Below are positions 34,232-47,718 of a DNA stretch of 64,000 nt, in pieces. The notes below the pieces were generated by a model. It was not told where the DNA came from. It did no database searches and saw only the letters and a list, made by a program, of their open reading frames with translations. Every line of letters begins with the position of its first letter. Positions within the stretch are counted from its first letter, which is position 1. Both the position numbers and the translations under genes were made by a program. Source of the DNA: Halocaridina rubra (Eukaryota > Arthropoda > Malacostraca > Decapoda > Atyidae); contig JAXCGZ010017003.1 of NCBI GenBank assembly GCA_037179515.1, positions 181,065 to 245,064 of the forward strand, given 5' to 3'.

Positions 34232-35206
34232 TTAAGCTGGTTTAGCACTTTGCTCAGGTCGTTTCAAAAATGTAAATTGGGCTAATCTAATACAAGCATG
34301 AAGAGTATTCAACCTGAACTTGTCGTGGAAATAATGATTACAGAACTGCTTTACATATGACATGATTCTCATAACTTTAGTAAGAGATGAATATTTACTC
34401 ATCTCAAAATGAGGAAGTATGGGTTCATTAACATTAGTTTCTGTTAAAATCTCATACACTACTGTAGAATTAACAATGAACTCTTTCTGTTGTGGATATT
34501 CTGATGGATTAAGCAAAAATGAAGGTCCATGTCTCCACATGACATTGCTATTCAACTTTGATACACTAACACCTCTGGTCAATATATCTGCAGGATTCTC
34601 TCTAGATGGGACATGTAAAATGTTCAAATCAAACTTAGATCGCAAACTGCGAATTTCACACACTCTGTTTCTCACAAAAACATCTGATGATGAATCATGA
34701 TACACCCAATTAATGACAACTTCACTGTCACACCATATAGTGCAACCTTTGAATGCTAATTTCTCATTAGACAAGAGTGTCTGAGCCAATGCTGAGGCTA
34801 AAGTAAGTGAGAGTAACTCTAACTTAGGAATGGTGAGTGGAGGATTTGGTGATACTCTTACTTTACTCATAATGATATCACTAGATTTGCTTCTTAAGTC
34901 CACAGCATATGCAACTAATCCATAAGCTACTTTAGATGAATCACAAAATATGTGTAAATCTGATACACCAGGGACAATTACAAATCTAGGATATTGAATG
35001 GTTGACAACTGATTCAAATCTCTGCAAATAACTGAAAATTCTTGTACTAAAGGTTCTGGCAAAGGTTCATCCCAAGAACACTTACTTCTCCATAATTTTG
35101 AAATGAACAACTTTCCCTTGATCAAGATTGGTGATAACAATCCTAAAGGATCAAATACACTAGCAATTACAGATACAACTGATCTCTTGGTGATTTGATG
35201 ATGCAC
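34232..35206 (-). pseudogene. BEL RT end and RNase H
   Basis: Open frame starting ITKRSVVSVIASVFDPLGLL, the Pao RT connection, then RNase H with IFCDSSKVAYG, LELLSLTLASAL, IWCDSEVVINW and ENPADILTRG. It is continuous in frame with the upstream gag-RT ORF once the CR1 insertion is ignored. Two stops (TAA near 34229 and 34217) separate it from integrase. Confidence 0.85.
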
Positions 35207-36044
35207 ACACTCCTCCTTCAGGAGGATCTAAATAATCTGCATGAGTGGTCAGAAAAGTGGCTAATGAAATTCAGTACTTCAAAATGTAAGGTAATGAGAA
35301 TGGGTACAAGTGCAAGAAGGCCCAAGCTTGACTACTCGGTGGCTGGAGTGCAACTTCAGGAGACAGAAAATGAGAGAGATCTAGGAGTAAACATACTGAC
35401 AGATTTGTCTCCAGAAATACATATAAATGGCATAGTAAGGGCAGCATATGCATTCTTATCAAATGTAAGGGTAGCCTTCAGGCACATGGACAAGGAAATG
35501 TTCAGAAATATTTATGTAACCTATGTGAGGCCAAAACTCGAATATGCAGCCCCCTTTTGGAATCCGCACTTAAAAAAGCACATAGCTAAGCTTGAAAAAG
35601 TTCAAAGACACGCCACGAAACTGGTGCCAGAAATACGCAATCTCAGTTATGATGAGAGGCTGAGGGAATTAGACTTACCATCACTCGAAGCTAGAAGAGT
35701 GAGGGGGGATATGGTGACAGTCTTTAAATTCCTTCATGGTTATGATAGAGTGGATAGGGATCGATATTTTGATATTGCTGGCTCTAGAACTAGAGGTCAT
35801 AGTTTGAAGCTTCGTAAGAAAACTTCTTTGCAGGATGTAAGGAAATACTTTTTCAGTGTAAGAGTAGTTGATAATTGGAATTGGCTAAGCGAGGAGGTAG
35901 TTAATGCTATCTCAATCCATAGTTTTAAGGACAGGTATGATAAGTATCACTAAGTATAAAATGGAACCGATCAGGAGACGGGAAGATACGAGCTTTGGGC
36001 TCTTTCCCGTAAACACAATTAGGTAATCACAATTAGGTAATCAC
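35207..36044 (+). mobile_element. CR1 copy C5, 5'-truncated, inserted in BEL RT
   Basis: 838 bp from the RT thumb to the 3' tail. The ORF (to 35953) ends in the CR1-type C-terminus (RTRGHSLKLRKKTS ... SFKDRYDKYH). The 3' end has a 31-nt hairpin and two ACAATTAGGTAATC tail units. CAC flanks both sides (35204-35206 and 36042-36044). Removing it restores the BEL reading frame. Confidence 0.9.
35979..36009 (+). promoter_or_regulatory. Conserved CR1 3'-UTR hairpin
   Basis: Stem CGGGAA/TTCCCG enclosing a second stem GAGC/GCTC. The same 31-nt structure is at 42952-42982 (C1) and, slightly altered, 47288-47318 (C3). Likely the RNA end recognised by the element's RT. Confidence 0.6.
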
Positions 36045-38843
36045 TTTCTTACTGGAGTGCAATTTGATTTCATCGTTTACAACATTCCAAGAAATTCCTA
36101 AAACATTTACATTATTCAGATCCAATTGGTCAGGATTAACACCTACTTCATCATTAAATTTTACATCATTACTCACCCAACCTTGTAATGGCATAGAGGC
36201 TTCTGCTAAAATAGAATTTACTATGGGATACTCTGTTTTTAACTGTTCAGAGTCTGAATAGGTACAAACAAAGTAATCTACATAGAAATGAGAGATCAGA
36301 GACTTAGCTACTGGATGTGAATGTGTCTCCAAGTAATATGTGAGTGTTTTCTGAAGCAAAAAGGGAGATGATGTTGTACCAAAGAGTACTACTTTAAATC
36401 TATAGGTAACTATTTTCTGAAGTGTTTCATCCTTGAACCACAAGAATCTACAGAAATCTCTGCAGTTTGGCAAAATACCTATACGTAGGAAGGCTTTGGA
36501 AATGTCTGATACAGCATCTACAGGGTTAGTACGAAATTCAATGAGTGAATCAACAAGTTTATGGGTTAAGCTTGGGCCTGTTAGTAAACATTCATTCAGA
36601 CTCTTTGATTGTGAATCAGCTCTACTAGAAGCATTAAACACTACTCTAATAGGAGTGGTAGGAGAATTCTTGTAGACTGGATGATGAGGCAAGTGATGAG
36701 TCAACCCATCTGTAACTCTAGGGTTATCAGTTTTCTCAATGAAGCCCAATTCAATGTACTCGTTAAAAATCTCTGAGTATTGTCCATAAAGTTCTGGACG
36801 AGTTGCAAAGGATTTAGCTAGTGACATGAGCTGACCATAAGCTCTTCTATGGTTAGTTGCTGCTCTCTCAGTGCCCTTAAAGGGTAATTCCACAAAATAC
36901 TGATTGTCTGCCTTCTGGCAAGTGGACTCAACATGACTCACTGATTGTACTTCGTCAGCTGTTAAAGTTTCATTCTTAATGCCAATAACATCTAAATTCC
37001 AAAGGTTCTGAACTTCGTACTCAAGGGTTTGTACTCCTAAACGAGCACAAAGCACATGTTGCCCATTAACTGTGTTAACTGACTGAGAACTAATTGCCCA
37101 CTTTGGCATAGGTCCAAAAATAATCGAACCTGCTGGACTAGACAAAAGTGTAATTCCAGAATAGAAAGTATGGTTGGTCACAAATCTAGAATAGTAATCT
37201 GCACCAATTACCATACCTATGTCTCTAATCACATCAGAATCAACTTTAGGATCTCCCAGTTTGATCCCCTTTTTTGTGAGTGTTTCTGCAACACTAGCAA
37301 TGCCACGTACATATAACGTAGTGTTAACCTTATCATAGACGACAGCATAAATCGGAATACGTTGTGTACCAATGCGTACTACAACACGAACGACGTCACA
37401 CAAAATGTTTTCGGCTTGATTACCAAATGAAGTCAGTTTAAGTGAGATACGAAACACTGGATTGAGTTTAAGGCGCTTTACTACTGCAGAATGAATGAAA
37501 GACCGTTGAGCACCGGTATCTAAAAACATTCTAACTGTTTCACGTACCCCAACACCAGAAATCTTAACAGTTGCTGTAGGAAGTGCTACTGAAGGAAGTG
37601 GAACCTTATTAGTCTGGACATCTGTTTGAACAGAATTAGCGACACTGTCATCTCTTCCTGACAGGATTCTAAACTTATCATCATCCACTACTACTTGATT
37701 AGTGGGAATGTTACTATTAAGGTTAGTTCCATTATCAATAACTGTTGGGGCATTAGATGAAACTGACACTTGATTAACTGCAGTACTACGGTTGGTTAGT
37801 TTCATGCAGAGAAAGGTATGATGTTTGCCATTACAATTTCTACACTCAGCCGTCTCTCTACACTGTGAGGCTCTATGGCCTTTCTGCATACACACGAAAC
37901 ATAGTTCTAACTCTCTAACTCTGTTCTTCCTGGCTTCATGAGTTGCGTAATTAGAACAAAACTTAGTATTATGAATATCCTTACAAAAGAGACAAGGTTT
38001 GTTCCAAGTACTTGAATTGCTAGATGACGAATTAGACTTATTTTGAGTCTGGGACACAACTACTTGTTTAGGTACTGTACTAAACCTATGATTAGAATTT
38101 GTACTAGAATTCTGACTAGTTACTACTTTAGTTTTGGAATGTGCATCAGAATGTGAACCTTGCTTATTCCTAGACTGATCAGAGAGAATACGAGAACATT
38201 CCATGACCTTGATAAGGTGTCCAATACCATCCTTCAATTGTGTAATAGTCAAAGTATAAGTACTGTTCTTATTAAAAAGGTACTCTACAGTTTTAGGACT
38301 AAGTTTCTTAGCAATTATGTCTTTTCTTAGGTAGTCATCACAAGGTACTTGGGCTACACCCTCTATTTGCATCAACAAACATTGAAATGTTAAGTGAAAT
38401 TCAGTCAACTCAGTTAAATTATGCTCAGGGGGTTTCATGTCCATCAAATCTAAATGTAATTGTTGCAACAAAAGGTCAATGTCGGCAAAGCTTTTTCTCA
38501 ACAAACTTAATTCTATACTGTAATTACCACTGGTTATGGGAATACCTTCAATGGTTCTATAAGCTTTACCTCTCAAATAAGATCTGAGCATGCTAAATTT
38601 CAATACTGGGTCAATGTCTTGACGACTATCAATTAAACTACTAAAGGAATCCCAAAAACAATTCCACTGACTCAACTGACCATCAAATTCAGGAATCTTA
38701 ATCTCAGGCAACTTAGGGTGTGGAAGGGGTCTAGCAGGTACTACTGTCTGACTAGGAGCTTGACTAGTTGTAGCTTGTGCTTGACTACCAAAGGACAAAT
38801 GATCATCTATAGCTGACTTAATTTGTATGAGCACTATAGGCAT
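36045..38843 (-). CDS. BEL gag, protease and RT
   Basis: About 930 codons. Residues about 40-200 are the BEL-type gag region (LPEIKIPEFDGQLSQWNCFW). Three CCHC-type knuckles follow (CLFCKDIHNTKFC, CFVCMQKGHRASQC, CRNCNGKHHTFLC), then protease with MFLDTGAQRSFI, then Pao-type RT. The RT catalytic box reads FYVDYF where YVDD is expected, so the second Asp is lost (near 36280). The upstream frame (38818-39102) is offset by a frameshift near 38830, so the start codon shown is not the real one. Confidence 0.85.
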
Positions 38844-39102
38844 TACGTTTCAGAGTTCTGTGCTCTCTAGAATCTTGGCTAAGCTGGGTACTATCAATAG
38901 CATCTTGACTAGCTGTCCAATGTACATCAATGGACTCGTACAACTTTGTAAGTTCTGCTTCTGAAAACTGTAACGACCGTAAGGATGGTGGAGGAGACGC
39001 TTTCAGGTCATGTTCTATAGAACTGAGCATATCTGTCAGATCATCGGTTACAAGCTTGTAAAGTTCAAACGCTTTACTTTCAGCGATTGATGGTAAAGAC
39101 AT
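38818..39102 (-). pseudogene. BEL gag N-terminus, frameshifted
   Basis: ATG 39102 opens MSLPSIAESKAFELYKLVTD, the genuine polyprotein start, 317 bp after the primer-binding site. It shifts out of frame near 38830, where the following ORF continues the same protein. Confidence 0.75.
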
Positions 39103-39450
39103 CTTGCTGGAATAATCTTTACCTTATACAAATCACAATAATTTTGGTTAGGTGGCCAAACTAAGCTAATACCAAAATTCACTAGGATTATAATATTTAT
39201 TTCCTAGGTACACTTGATTACACACGCATGTATTTAAATAGCTAATCTAAACCTTCCCTTGGACTAAAGAATTCGACATCAGCAGTGATATCACAAAAAA
39301 TATGCCATGGATTTATGCGCAGTGTTTTAATATCAAAGTTCAAAAACAATACCAAAGGTAGCCTATTCCAAATTCCATTCAGTAAATGTAGTAAAGTATG
39401 CTAGCTAGGCTAGGCACCATCCGGTTCGAAGGACCAGAAAAAAAACTAGA
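39103..39450 (-). other. BEL leader and primer-binding site, 5' LTR missing
   Basis: The coding strand TGGTCCTTCGAACCGGAT (39419-39436) closely fits the complement of an animal tRNA-Tyr 3' end. Only 14 bp (T-rich) separate it from the duplicated B1 target; the 912-bp LTR expected there is absent. Confidence 0.75.
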
Positions 39451-39458
39451 ATAAAAGT

Positions 39459-40333
39459 TGTCGTATGGGCACCATCAGGTCAGAGAGTCTAGGCATGAAT
39501 TTTGACAAATAGTTTATCATTCCACTAAAGCATTGAATCTCAGTGACATTAGTTGGAGCTTTCATCAATACAATTGCTTCAATTTTACTGGGATCTGGCT
39601 TAAGGCCTTCATTAGTTATTACATGTCCAAGAAATGTTATCTCACTCTTTCTTATTTCAGCCTTTTCTCTGTTAAGACGGATACCAAGTCTAAGCCACCG
39701 ATATCTTCCAAAAGGGGTTTGAAAGGTATTTAAGTGACTTGACTCTTCATCCAAAACACAGTGCCAATATCCATTTCTTAAATCTAGTTTAGAGAACACT
39801 TTAGCTTGTGCTAATTCAGGTAAAACATCATCGATAATTGGCAAAGGATGCATTTCTCTAATTATGGCTTTATTTAATTGCTGAGGATCTATGCAAATTC
39901 TTCTGTCTTCACTATTTTTCTTAGAAGCTACTACCATGCGACTCACCCATTCAGTTGGTTCGTCTACTTTACAAATGACATTTTGTTTCTTTAACTCAGA
40001 TAACTTGGATTTTACCTTCCCTTTAAGTTGAATTGGCACTCTACATGAAGATATAGCAAATGGCTTGACTTCTTTGTCTAAAGTCATCCGTACCACCCCA
40101 GGTAACTTACCAATTTCATTACCAAACACATCTGAATATTCCTGAAAAACGTCAGTATTACAAGATTCACTGTGTACAGAACATATGTTATCATAATTGA
40201 TGGCAAGGAAACCCATCTGTTCTGATGCACGTTTTCTTAACAAAGGCATATAATTCTCAGCCACTATAATAAACTCAACATTATATCTCTTTGAATTTCT
40301 CTCATTTTTCACTTTAATTCTACACTTTATCAA
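39459..40333 (-). pseudogene. B1 RT with catalytic core deleted
   Basis: Gypsy RT: VDEPTEWVSRMVVASKK, VFSKLDLRNGYWH (motif A), TPFGRYRWLRL, then directly GIRLNREKAEIRKSEITFLG. The segment that should carry motif B and the YXDD box, roughly 60 residues, is missing in frame, so the ORF stays open but the enzyme cannot work. It is interrupted at 39458 by BEL and resumes at 29440. Confidence 0.85.
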
Positions 40334-41565
40334 CTGGTTTGGCTGCGGAATTATTCCACATTTCTAGTTGTAACCCTTCACAAGATTCAATTTTTACATT
40401 ATTGGGAACCATATTTCGAGGCAACACATTTACACCTGCTCCGCTATCGATTTGAAATTTGACACTATTTTCACCAACTTTCAGATCGGTATATAGATAT
40501 TTGGATTTCTCTGACACTTTATTCACTTTCATCACTTGCTGTGTACAGGGATTATCACTTTTGTTCACCGTCGTTTCTTTTGGCTCTCCACGTCTCGTCT
40601 GCAACTTGACACCTAGGATATGCTCGGCTGAAGTATCTGAACTGAAATCGTCACCATCCACTGCATTCACACCCATCTTCTTAGATGCTTGTGCATGTCC
40701 ATTTTTCTCCAAACATTGAGATTCGAAGTGATTCAGCCTGTTGCAGAAGTTGCATCTCTCTCCATAGGCTGGACATTTCTTCTTACTCCACACTTGTCTT
40801 GTTCCGAAGAACTTACATTTTCGTAGGGCCGGATCCTTCGTCGACAAACTTTGGGTTGACTTAGGCCTATACTGGTTCTTGTTCACAAAACTTGGGTCCT
40901 CACTCTTTCGGTCTGCTGAATTTTGACTAGGCCTACTCTGCTTAAAGTTCTTTGTCGATTTAACTTTATTTATGACCGACATTGCTGTATTTTCACTTTT
41001 TATCATTTGCATTTGTCTCTGCGATGCTTGATGTGCCTCACAAATTTTGAGCGTATCTATCAATGAAATACATTCTTCTCTCAGAAATTTCTCTCTGAGT
41101 TTATCTTCTTTACAGCCAAAAACTATTTGATCACTAATTGCCTCATCTTTTTCTGCTGCAAAATCACAATCCTTAACCAGCGTTTTTATTCTAGTAATAA
41201 ATTCATCCAGGTTCTCATGAGCTTTCTGAGTACAGCATCTAAACCAATATCTTGATGCTATTATCAGCTTCCTAGGGGCAAAATGCTCATCTAGCTTCTG
41301 CAATACCACGCTTAGGTCCTTGCTAGGGTCACCACGAGATCAACTCTCCCCTACAATAACGGGACCAAACTCTATAGCATTATACACTCGAAGCAGTTCG
41401 CTACCCCATGGGTCAAAAGTAATTCTACCTTCACTTCACTTGGCTTATCATTTTAACCTGCTGCCAGTAGATATAGCTCGAATTTTTGACGAAAAATCGC
41501 CAATCTTGCTCACTTTTGCTCTTTAATGTGAAATTATCTGGAAGGGCTAGATTAGCTGTTGCCAT
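40320..41565 (-). pseudogene. B1 gag and protease
   Basis: Gag starts at ATG 41565 and is frameshifted before 41309; the 41309-40320 part is open. It has zinc-knuckle text (CNFCNRLNHFESQC; the first knuckle has CKFFG, one Cys lost relative to B2) and protease FQIDSGAGVNVLPRN (DSG). It aligns with B2 gag across its length. Confidence 0.85.
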
Positions 41566-41660
41566 GCCGGTCGGTAGCCTTATTTACTTAATCACACAGA
41601 AAATTCCTGGATAATACGTAATGCCTTATATTCAAAATGAACAGTAAACCATACTTAGTC

Positions 41661-41678
41661 TCTTGAGTGCTGCCACCA
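41661..41678 (-). promoter_or_regulatory. B1 primer-binding site
   Basis: TGGTGGCAGCACTC directly after the 5' LTR on the coding strand. The first 10 nt fit the complement of a tRNA-Leu 3' end. Confidence 0.55.
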
Positions 41679-42814
<1,136 letters not shown>

Positions 42815-42896
<82 letters not shown>

Positions 42897-42919
42897 GTGC
42901 GTGTGTGTGTGTGTGTGTG
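42815..42919. repeat. (TA)n followed by (GT)n
   Basis: AT dinucleotide to about 42891, then GTGTGT to 42919, where the tail of CR1 C1 begins. Confidence 0.9.
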
Positions 42920-43112
42920 ATTACCTAATTGTGATTACCTAATTGCGTTTACGGGAAAGAGCCGAAAGCTCGTATCTTCCCGTCTCCTGATCGGTTCCAA
43001 TTTATACTTAGTGATACTTATCATACCTGCCCTTAAAACTATGGATTGAGATAGCATTAACTACCTCCTCGCTTAGCGAATTCCAGTTATCAACTACTCT
43101 TACACTGAAAAA

Positions 43113-45760
43113 TTATATCCTTACATCCTGCAAAGAAGTTTTCTTACGAAGCTTCAAACTATGACCCCTAGTTCTAGAGCCTGCCATATCTAAATATCGA
43201 TCCTTATCCACTATATCATAACCATAAAGGAATTTATAGACATACCATATCCCCCTCAATCTTCTAGTTTCGAGTAATGGTAAGTCTAATTCCCTCAGCC
43301 TCTTATCATAACTGAGATTACGTATTTCTGGCACCATTTTCGTGGCATGTCTTTGAACTTTTGCAAGCTTAGCTATGTGCTTTTTCAAGTCCGGATTGCA
43401 AAAGTGGGCTGCATATTCAAGTTTTGGCCTCACATTTGATAAGATTGCATATGCTGCCCTTACTATGCCATTTATATGCATTTCTGGAGACAAATCTGCC
43501 AGTATGTTTACTCCTAGATCTCTCTCATTTTCTGTCTCTTGAAGTTGTACTCCAGCCACCGAGTAGTCAAGCTTGGGCCTTTTTGCACTTGTACCCATAC
43601 TCATTACCTTACATTTTGAAGTATTGAATTTCATTAGCCACTTTTCTGACCACTCATGCAGACTATTTAGATCTTCCTGAAGTTCTCTACCATTGTTCTT
43701 GTTTCCTACTTTCTTCACAATCTTTGCATCATCTGCAAACATATACATGAATGAATTCACAGACTCTGGTGGGTCATTTACATATACAAGGAACAAATGT
43801 GGCCCTAAAACTGAACAATGTGGAACTCCACTACTAACTCTTCTCCATTCATACAATGAGTGTCTTACTCTAACCCTCTGTTCCCTTCCTTCTAAGTAAG
43901 TTTTTATCCATTCCAAGATATTTCCACCTATTCTAGCCATTGCTTGCAGCTTCCTAATAAGTCTCCCATGTGGAACAGTGTCAAACGTTTTTTGGAAGTC
44001 TAGGAATATGCAATCTGCCCAGCCCTCTTTTTCCTGTAAGATTCGGCTTACCTCATCATAAAATTCTAATAAGTTTGTTACTGTTGATCTACCTTCTCTG
44101 AAGCCGTGCTGCCTCACTGACAAAAAGTTGAAGGATTCCAATTGAAGAAAGACATGTTTCCTTAGTAGTTTCTCCATAACTTTGCAAACTATGCTGGTCA
44201 AGGAAACTGCTCTATAGTTCAGAGTTGTATCCCCCCTTCCCTTTTTGAAGATAGGTATCACGTTTGCTTGTTTCCAGCATCTTGGAATCTCCCCTGACTC
44301 CAGTGACTCTTTAAATATGATACTTAGTGCCACTGATATTGAGCTTGCGCATTTTTTAAGTACATGAGGGGATATGTCATCAGGACCTGAAGCTTTATGA
44401 ACATTTAACTCCATCACCTTTGCATACCTCTGCGGCTGAAAGGTTGATGTTCTCTAATACCGGTCCTTGAGCTTCTATCTCTGCAATCTGAGGGGGTGGG
44501 GTATTTTCTACTGTAAATACTGACTGAAACTCCTTGTTCAATTCTTTGCAGATCTCTTTATCCGTCTCAGTGATGCTTCCATCCGCTCTCTTTAGCCTTA
44601 AAACCGGATCTTTTACCTTTAGCTTTCCTCTGATAAAGCTGTGGAAAAGCTTGGGATTTTCTTTAGCCTTCCTGGTGATGTCCCTCTCATAGTCTCTCTC
44701 TGCCTCTCTTCTTTTACTTAGGTAATAATTTCTAGCTCTTTTGTAGGTTTGCCAGGAGTTTATGTTTTTTCTCCTCCAATACCTTTTCCAACATTTATCT
44801 CTCCACTCCTTAGCTCTTTTACACTCATTATGGAACCATTTCTCTCTAGCATGAATTACACCTACTTTGGTGACAGGTATGCAGCAATCTACTATCTTCC
44901 CATATTTCTCACAAAAGATGTCATACATTTCTTGTACAGATTTGTTGCAAAATAAGGTTCTACAGTCAATAACTGCAAAATGCTCACTCATTTTGATGTG
45001 ATCTCCTTTCAGATAGTTCCTCCTCATTTCCTCAGTGCCTCTACTCTCAGGCAGAATATCTTCAATGATATACTCCATCAACAACACACAGTGGTCACTC
45101 TTTCCAATTGGTGGTTCATACTCAATTTTTTCAATATCCAACACATTGTCTGTGAATACTAGATCAAGTAATGATGGCTCATCCCCACCCCTGGCCCTTG
45201 TTGGTTCCATTACATGTTGGTGTAGGAAATTCCCTTGTACGCAATCTAGGAATCTTGCTCCGAATGAGTCCTCACAACTGAGTGGGTCAAGATTTATTCA
45301 ATCTATCTCTTTATGATTAAAATCTCCAATAATCAAAATCCTACATTTTCTCTCCCGTGCCATGTTAACAACTGAGTTTAGGACTTCAATAGTACCTATA
45401 TGACTTTCCTCATAAACTTCTAACCTATTTTGGTTCCTTGGTGGGTTATATACAACAGTTATTATAATGCTCTCTGACCCAGTATTTATGCAAGCAACAA
45501 GAAATTCCTTGAACTCACTTTCTATAGCCAAGTTTATTTCTTCAACTTGAATCCTTTCACTTATGAGCAGTGCTATCCTTCCACCAGTCCTCTCAGATGT
45601 TTCAACCCTTAATATTCCGAAGCCCTTAAGGAAACTGTGACACTGTTTATGTCCTCACTCAACTTAGTCTCTGTAATTGCTACTATATCTGCCTTAATGT
45701 TGTGAATCCTATCTTTTAATTCTACTGCTTTACCAGCTAATCCATCAGCATTTGTGTATA
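43113..45760 (-). pseudogene. C1 ORF2: endonuclease-reverse transcriptase
   Basis: EN fragments (45531-45298 and the start of 45210-44395, with SLLDLVFTD and KSDHCVLL), then RT (44417-43113): DDISPHVLKK, IFLDFQKTFDTV (motif A), VSSGVPHCSVLGPHL (motif B, altered), MFADDAKIVKKV (catalytic FADD) and a CR1-type C-terminus. Frame breaks lie near 45270 and 44405. A short internal deletion removes the RT thumb segment after SNVRPKLEY relative to C4. Confidence 0.85.
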
Positions 45761-45766
45761 ACAATC

Positions 45767-45997
45767 TTAATGAGGCCCCATCCCCTGATCTTCTGTCATT
45801 ATCTTCTTTATCTCAACACTGTCTGGAAGAACTCTGAAATGAAAATTTTTCTTCTCTTCTTCATTTCTTTCCTCATTTAACCTTCTTGCCTCTTGAAACA
45901 AGTTTTTGATCTTTCCCATCTCTTCCTGTGTTCTGTAACATCTAATGAACACTTCTTTGAATTCTTGAAGATCTTTTAGACTTTTTCTTCTCAACAA
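45767..45997 (-). pseudogene. C1 ORF1 C-terminal fragment
   Basis: A basic/acidic helical segment (KIKNLFQEARRLNEERNEEE) identical in kind to C3 50218-50033. Its stop overlaps the start of ORF2. Confidence 0.6.
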
Positions 45998-46067
45998 TAT
46001 ATCCCTACATGTTTCCTCTCTTTCAAAGGTTACTTTTATTGGTCTCGGCTTTCCTTCCCTCGAATAT

Positions 46068-47262
46068 GTGTGTAATTACCTAATTGTAATTACCTAATTG
46101 TGTTTACGGAAAAGAGCCCAAAGCTCGTATCGTCCTATCTCCTGGTCGGTTTCATTTTATACTTAGTGATATTTATCATACCTGTCCTTAAAACCATTGA
46201 TTGAGATAGCATTAACTACCTCCTCGTTTAGCCAATTCCAATTATCAACTACTCTTACACTGAAAAAGTATTTCCTTACATCCTGCAATGAAGTTTTCTT
46301 ACGAAGCTTCAAACTATGACCTCTAGTTCTAGAGCCAGCCATGTCAATATATCGATCCCTATCCACTCTATCATAACCATGAAGGAATTTAAAGACTGTC
46401 AACATATCCCCCCTCAATCTTCTAGGTTCGAGTGATGGTAAATCTAATTCCCTCAGCCTCTCATCATAACTGAGATTGCGTATTTCTGGCACCATTTTCG
46501 TGGCATTTCTTTGAACTTTTTCAAGCTTAGCTATGTGCTTTTTCAAGTGTGGATTCCAAAAGGGGGCTGCATATTCGAGTTTTGGCCTTACATAGGTTAC
46601 ATAAATATTTCTGAACATTTCCTTGTCCATGTGAGTGAAGGCTACCCTTACATTTGATAAGAATGCATATGCTGCCCTTACTATGCCATTTATATGTATT
46701 TCTGGAGAAAAATCAGCCAGTATGTTTACTCCTAGATCTCTCTCATTTTCTGTCTCTTGAAGTTGTACTCCAGCCACCGAGTAGTCAAGCTTGGGCCTTC
46801 TTGCACTTGTACCCATTTTCATTACCTTACATTTTGAAGTATTGAATTTCATTAGCCACTTTTCTGACCACTCATGCAGACTATTTAGATCTTCCTGAAG
46901 TTCTCTACCATTGTTCTCGTTTTTTTACTTTCTTCACAATCTTTGCATCATCTGCAAACATATTCATGAATGAATTTACAGACACATTTACATATACAAG
47001 GAACAAAAGTGGCCCTAAAACTGAACCCTGTGGAACTCCACTACTAACTCTTCTCCATTCAGACACTGAGTGTCTTACTCTCACCCTCTGTTCCCTTCCT
47101 TCTAAGTAAGTTTTTATCCATTCCAAGACATTTCCACCTATTCAAGACATTGCTTGCAGCTTCCTAATAAGTCTCCCATGTGGAACAGTGTCAAACGCTT
47201 TCTGGAATCTAGGAATATGCAATCTGCCCAGCCCTCTCTTTCCTGTAAGATTCGGCTTACCT
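46068..47262 (-). mobile_element. CR1 copy C2, 5'-truncated
   Basis: Tail and degraded hairpin at 46068-46135, RT C-terminal ORF 46163-46852, and RT palm fragment 46905-47126 with MFADDAKIVKKV. The 5' end breaks off at TTCGGCTTACCT (47262), in the RT, and joins the C3 tail. Confidence 0.9.
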
Positions 47263-47718
47263 AAATGTGATTACCAAATTGTGCTTACGGGAAAGAGCCC
47301 AAAGCTCGTATCATCCCGTTTCCTAATCGGTTCCATTTTATATTTAGTAATACTTATCATACTTGTCCTTAAAACTATGGATTGAGATAGCATTAACTAC
47401 CTCCCCGCTTAGCGAATTCCAATTATCAACTACTCTTACACTAAAAAAGTACTTCCTTACATCCTGCAAAGAGGTATTCTTACAAAGCTTCAAACTATGA
47501 CCCCTAGTTCTAGAACCACCCAAATCAAACTATCGATCCCTATTCACTCTATCATAACCATGAAGGAATTTAAAGACTCTCACCATTTTCCCCCTCAATC
47601 TTCTAGCTTCGAGTGATGGTAAATCTAATTCCCTCAGCCTCTCATCATACCTGAGACTGCACATTTCTGGCACCAGTTTCATGGCATGTCTTTGAACTTT
47701 TTCAAGCTTAGCTACGTG

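Larger units (their letters stand above)
29441..39450 (-). mobile_element. BEL/Pao retrotransposon inserted in B1 RT, single LTR
   Basis: Minus strand. Leader with primer-binding site (39103-39450), gag, protease, RT, RNase H, integrase, polypurine tract, 3' LTR (29441-30352). There is no 5' LTR: the element starts 14 bp before the primer-binding site, directly at the duplicated target. It hosts B2 (30430-32825) and CR1 C5 (35207-36044). Family call rests on the gag/peptidase/Pao-type RT text (RVVFNASSRADSQSKSLNE) and Pao-type integrase. Damaged by frameshifts near 38830 and 33960, two stops near 34220 and a changed RT active site. Confidence 0.9.
42920..46067 (-). mobile_element. CR1 copy C1
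   Basis: 3.15 kb. 3' end: two tail units (GATTACCTAATTGT on the plus strand) against the (GT)n tract, then the 31-nt hairpin. It reaches upstream into the end of ORF1 and is cut at about 46067, where the tail of C2 begins. Confidence 0.9.
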
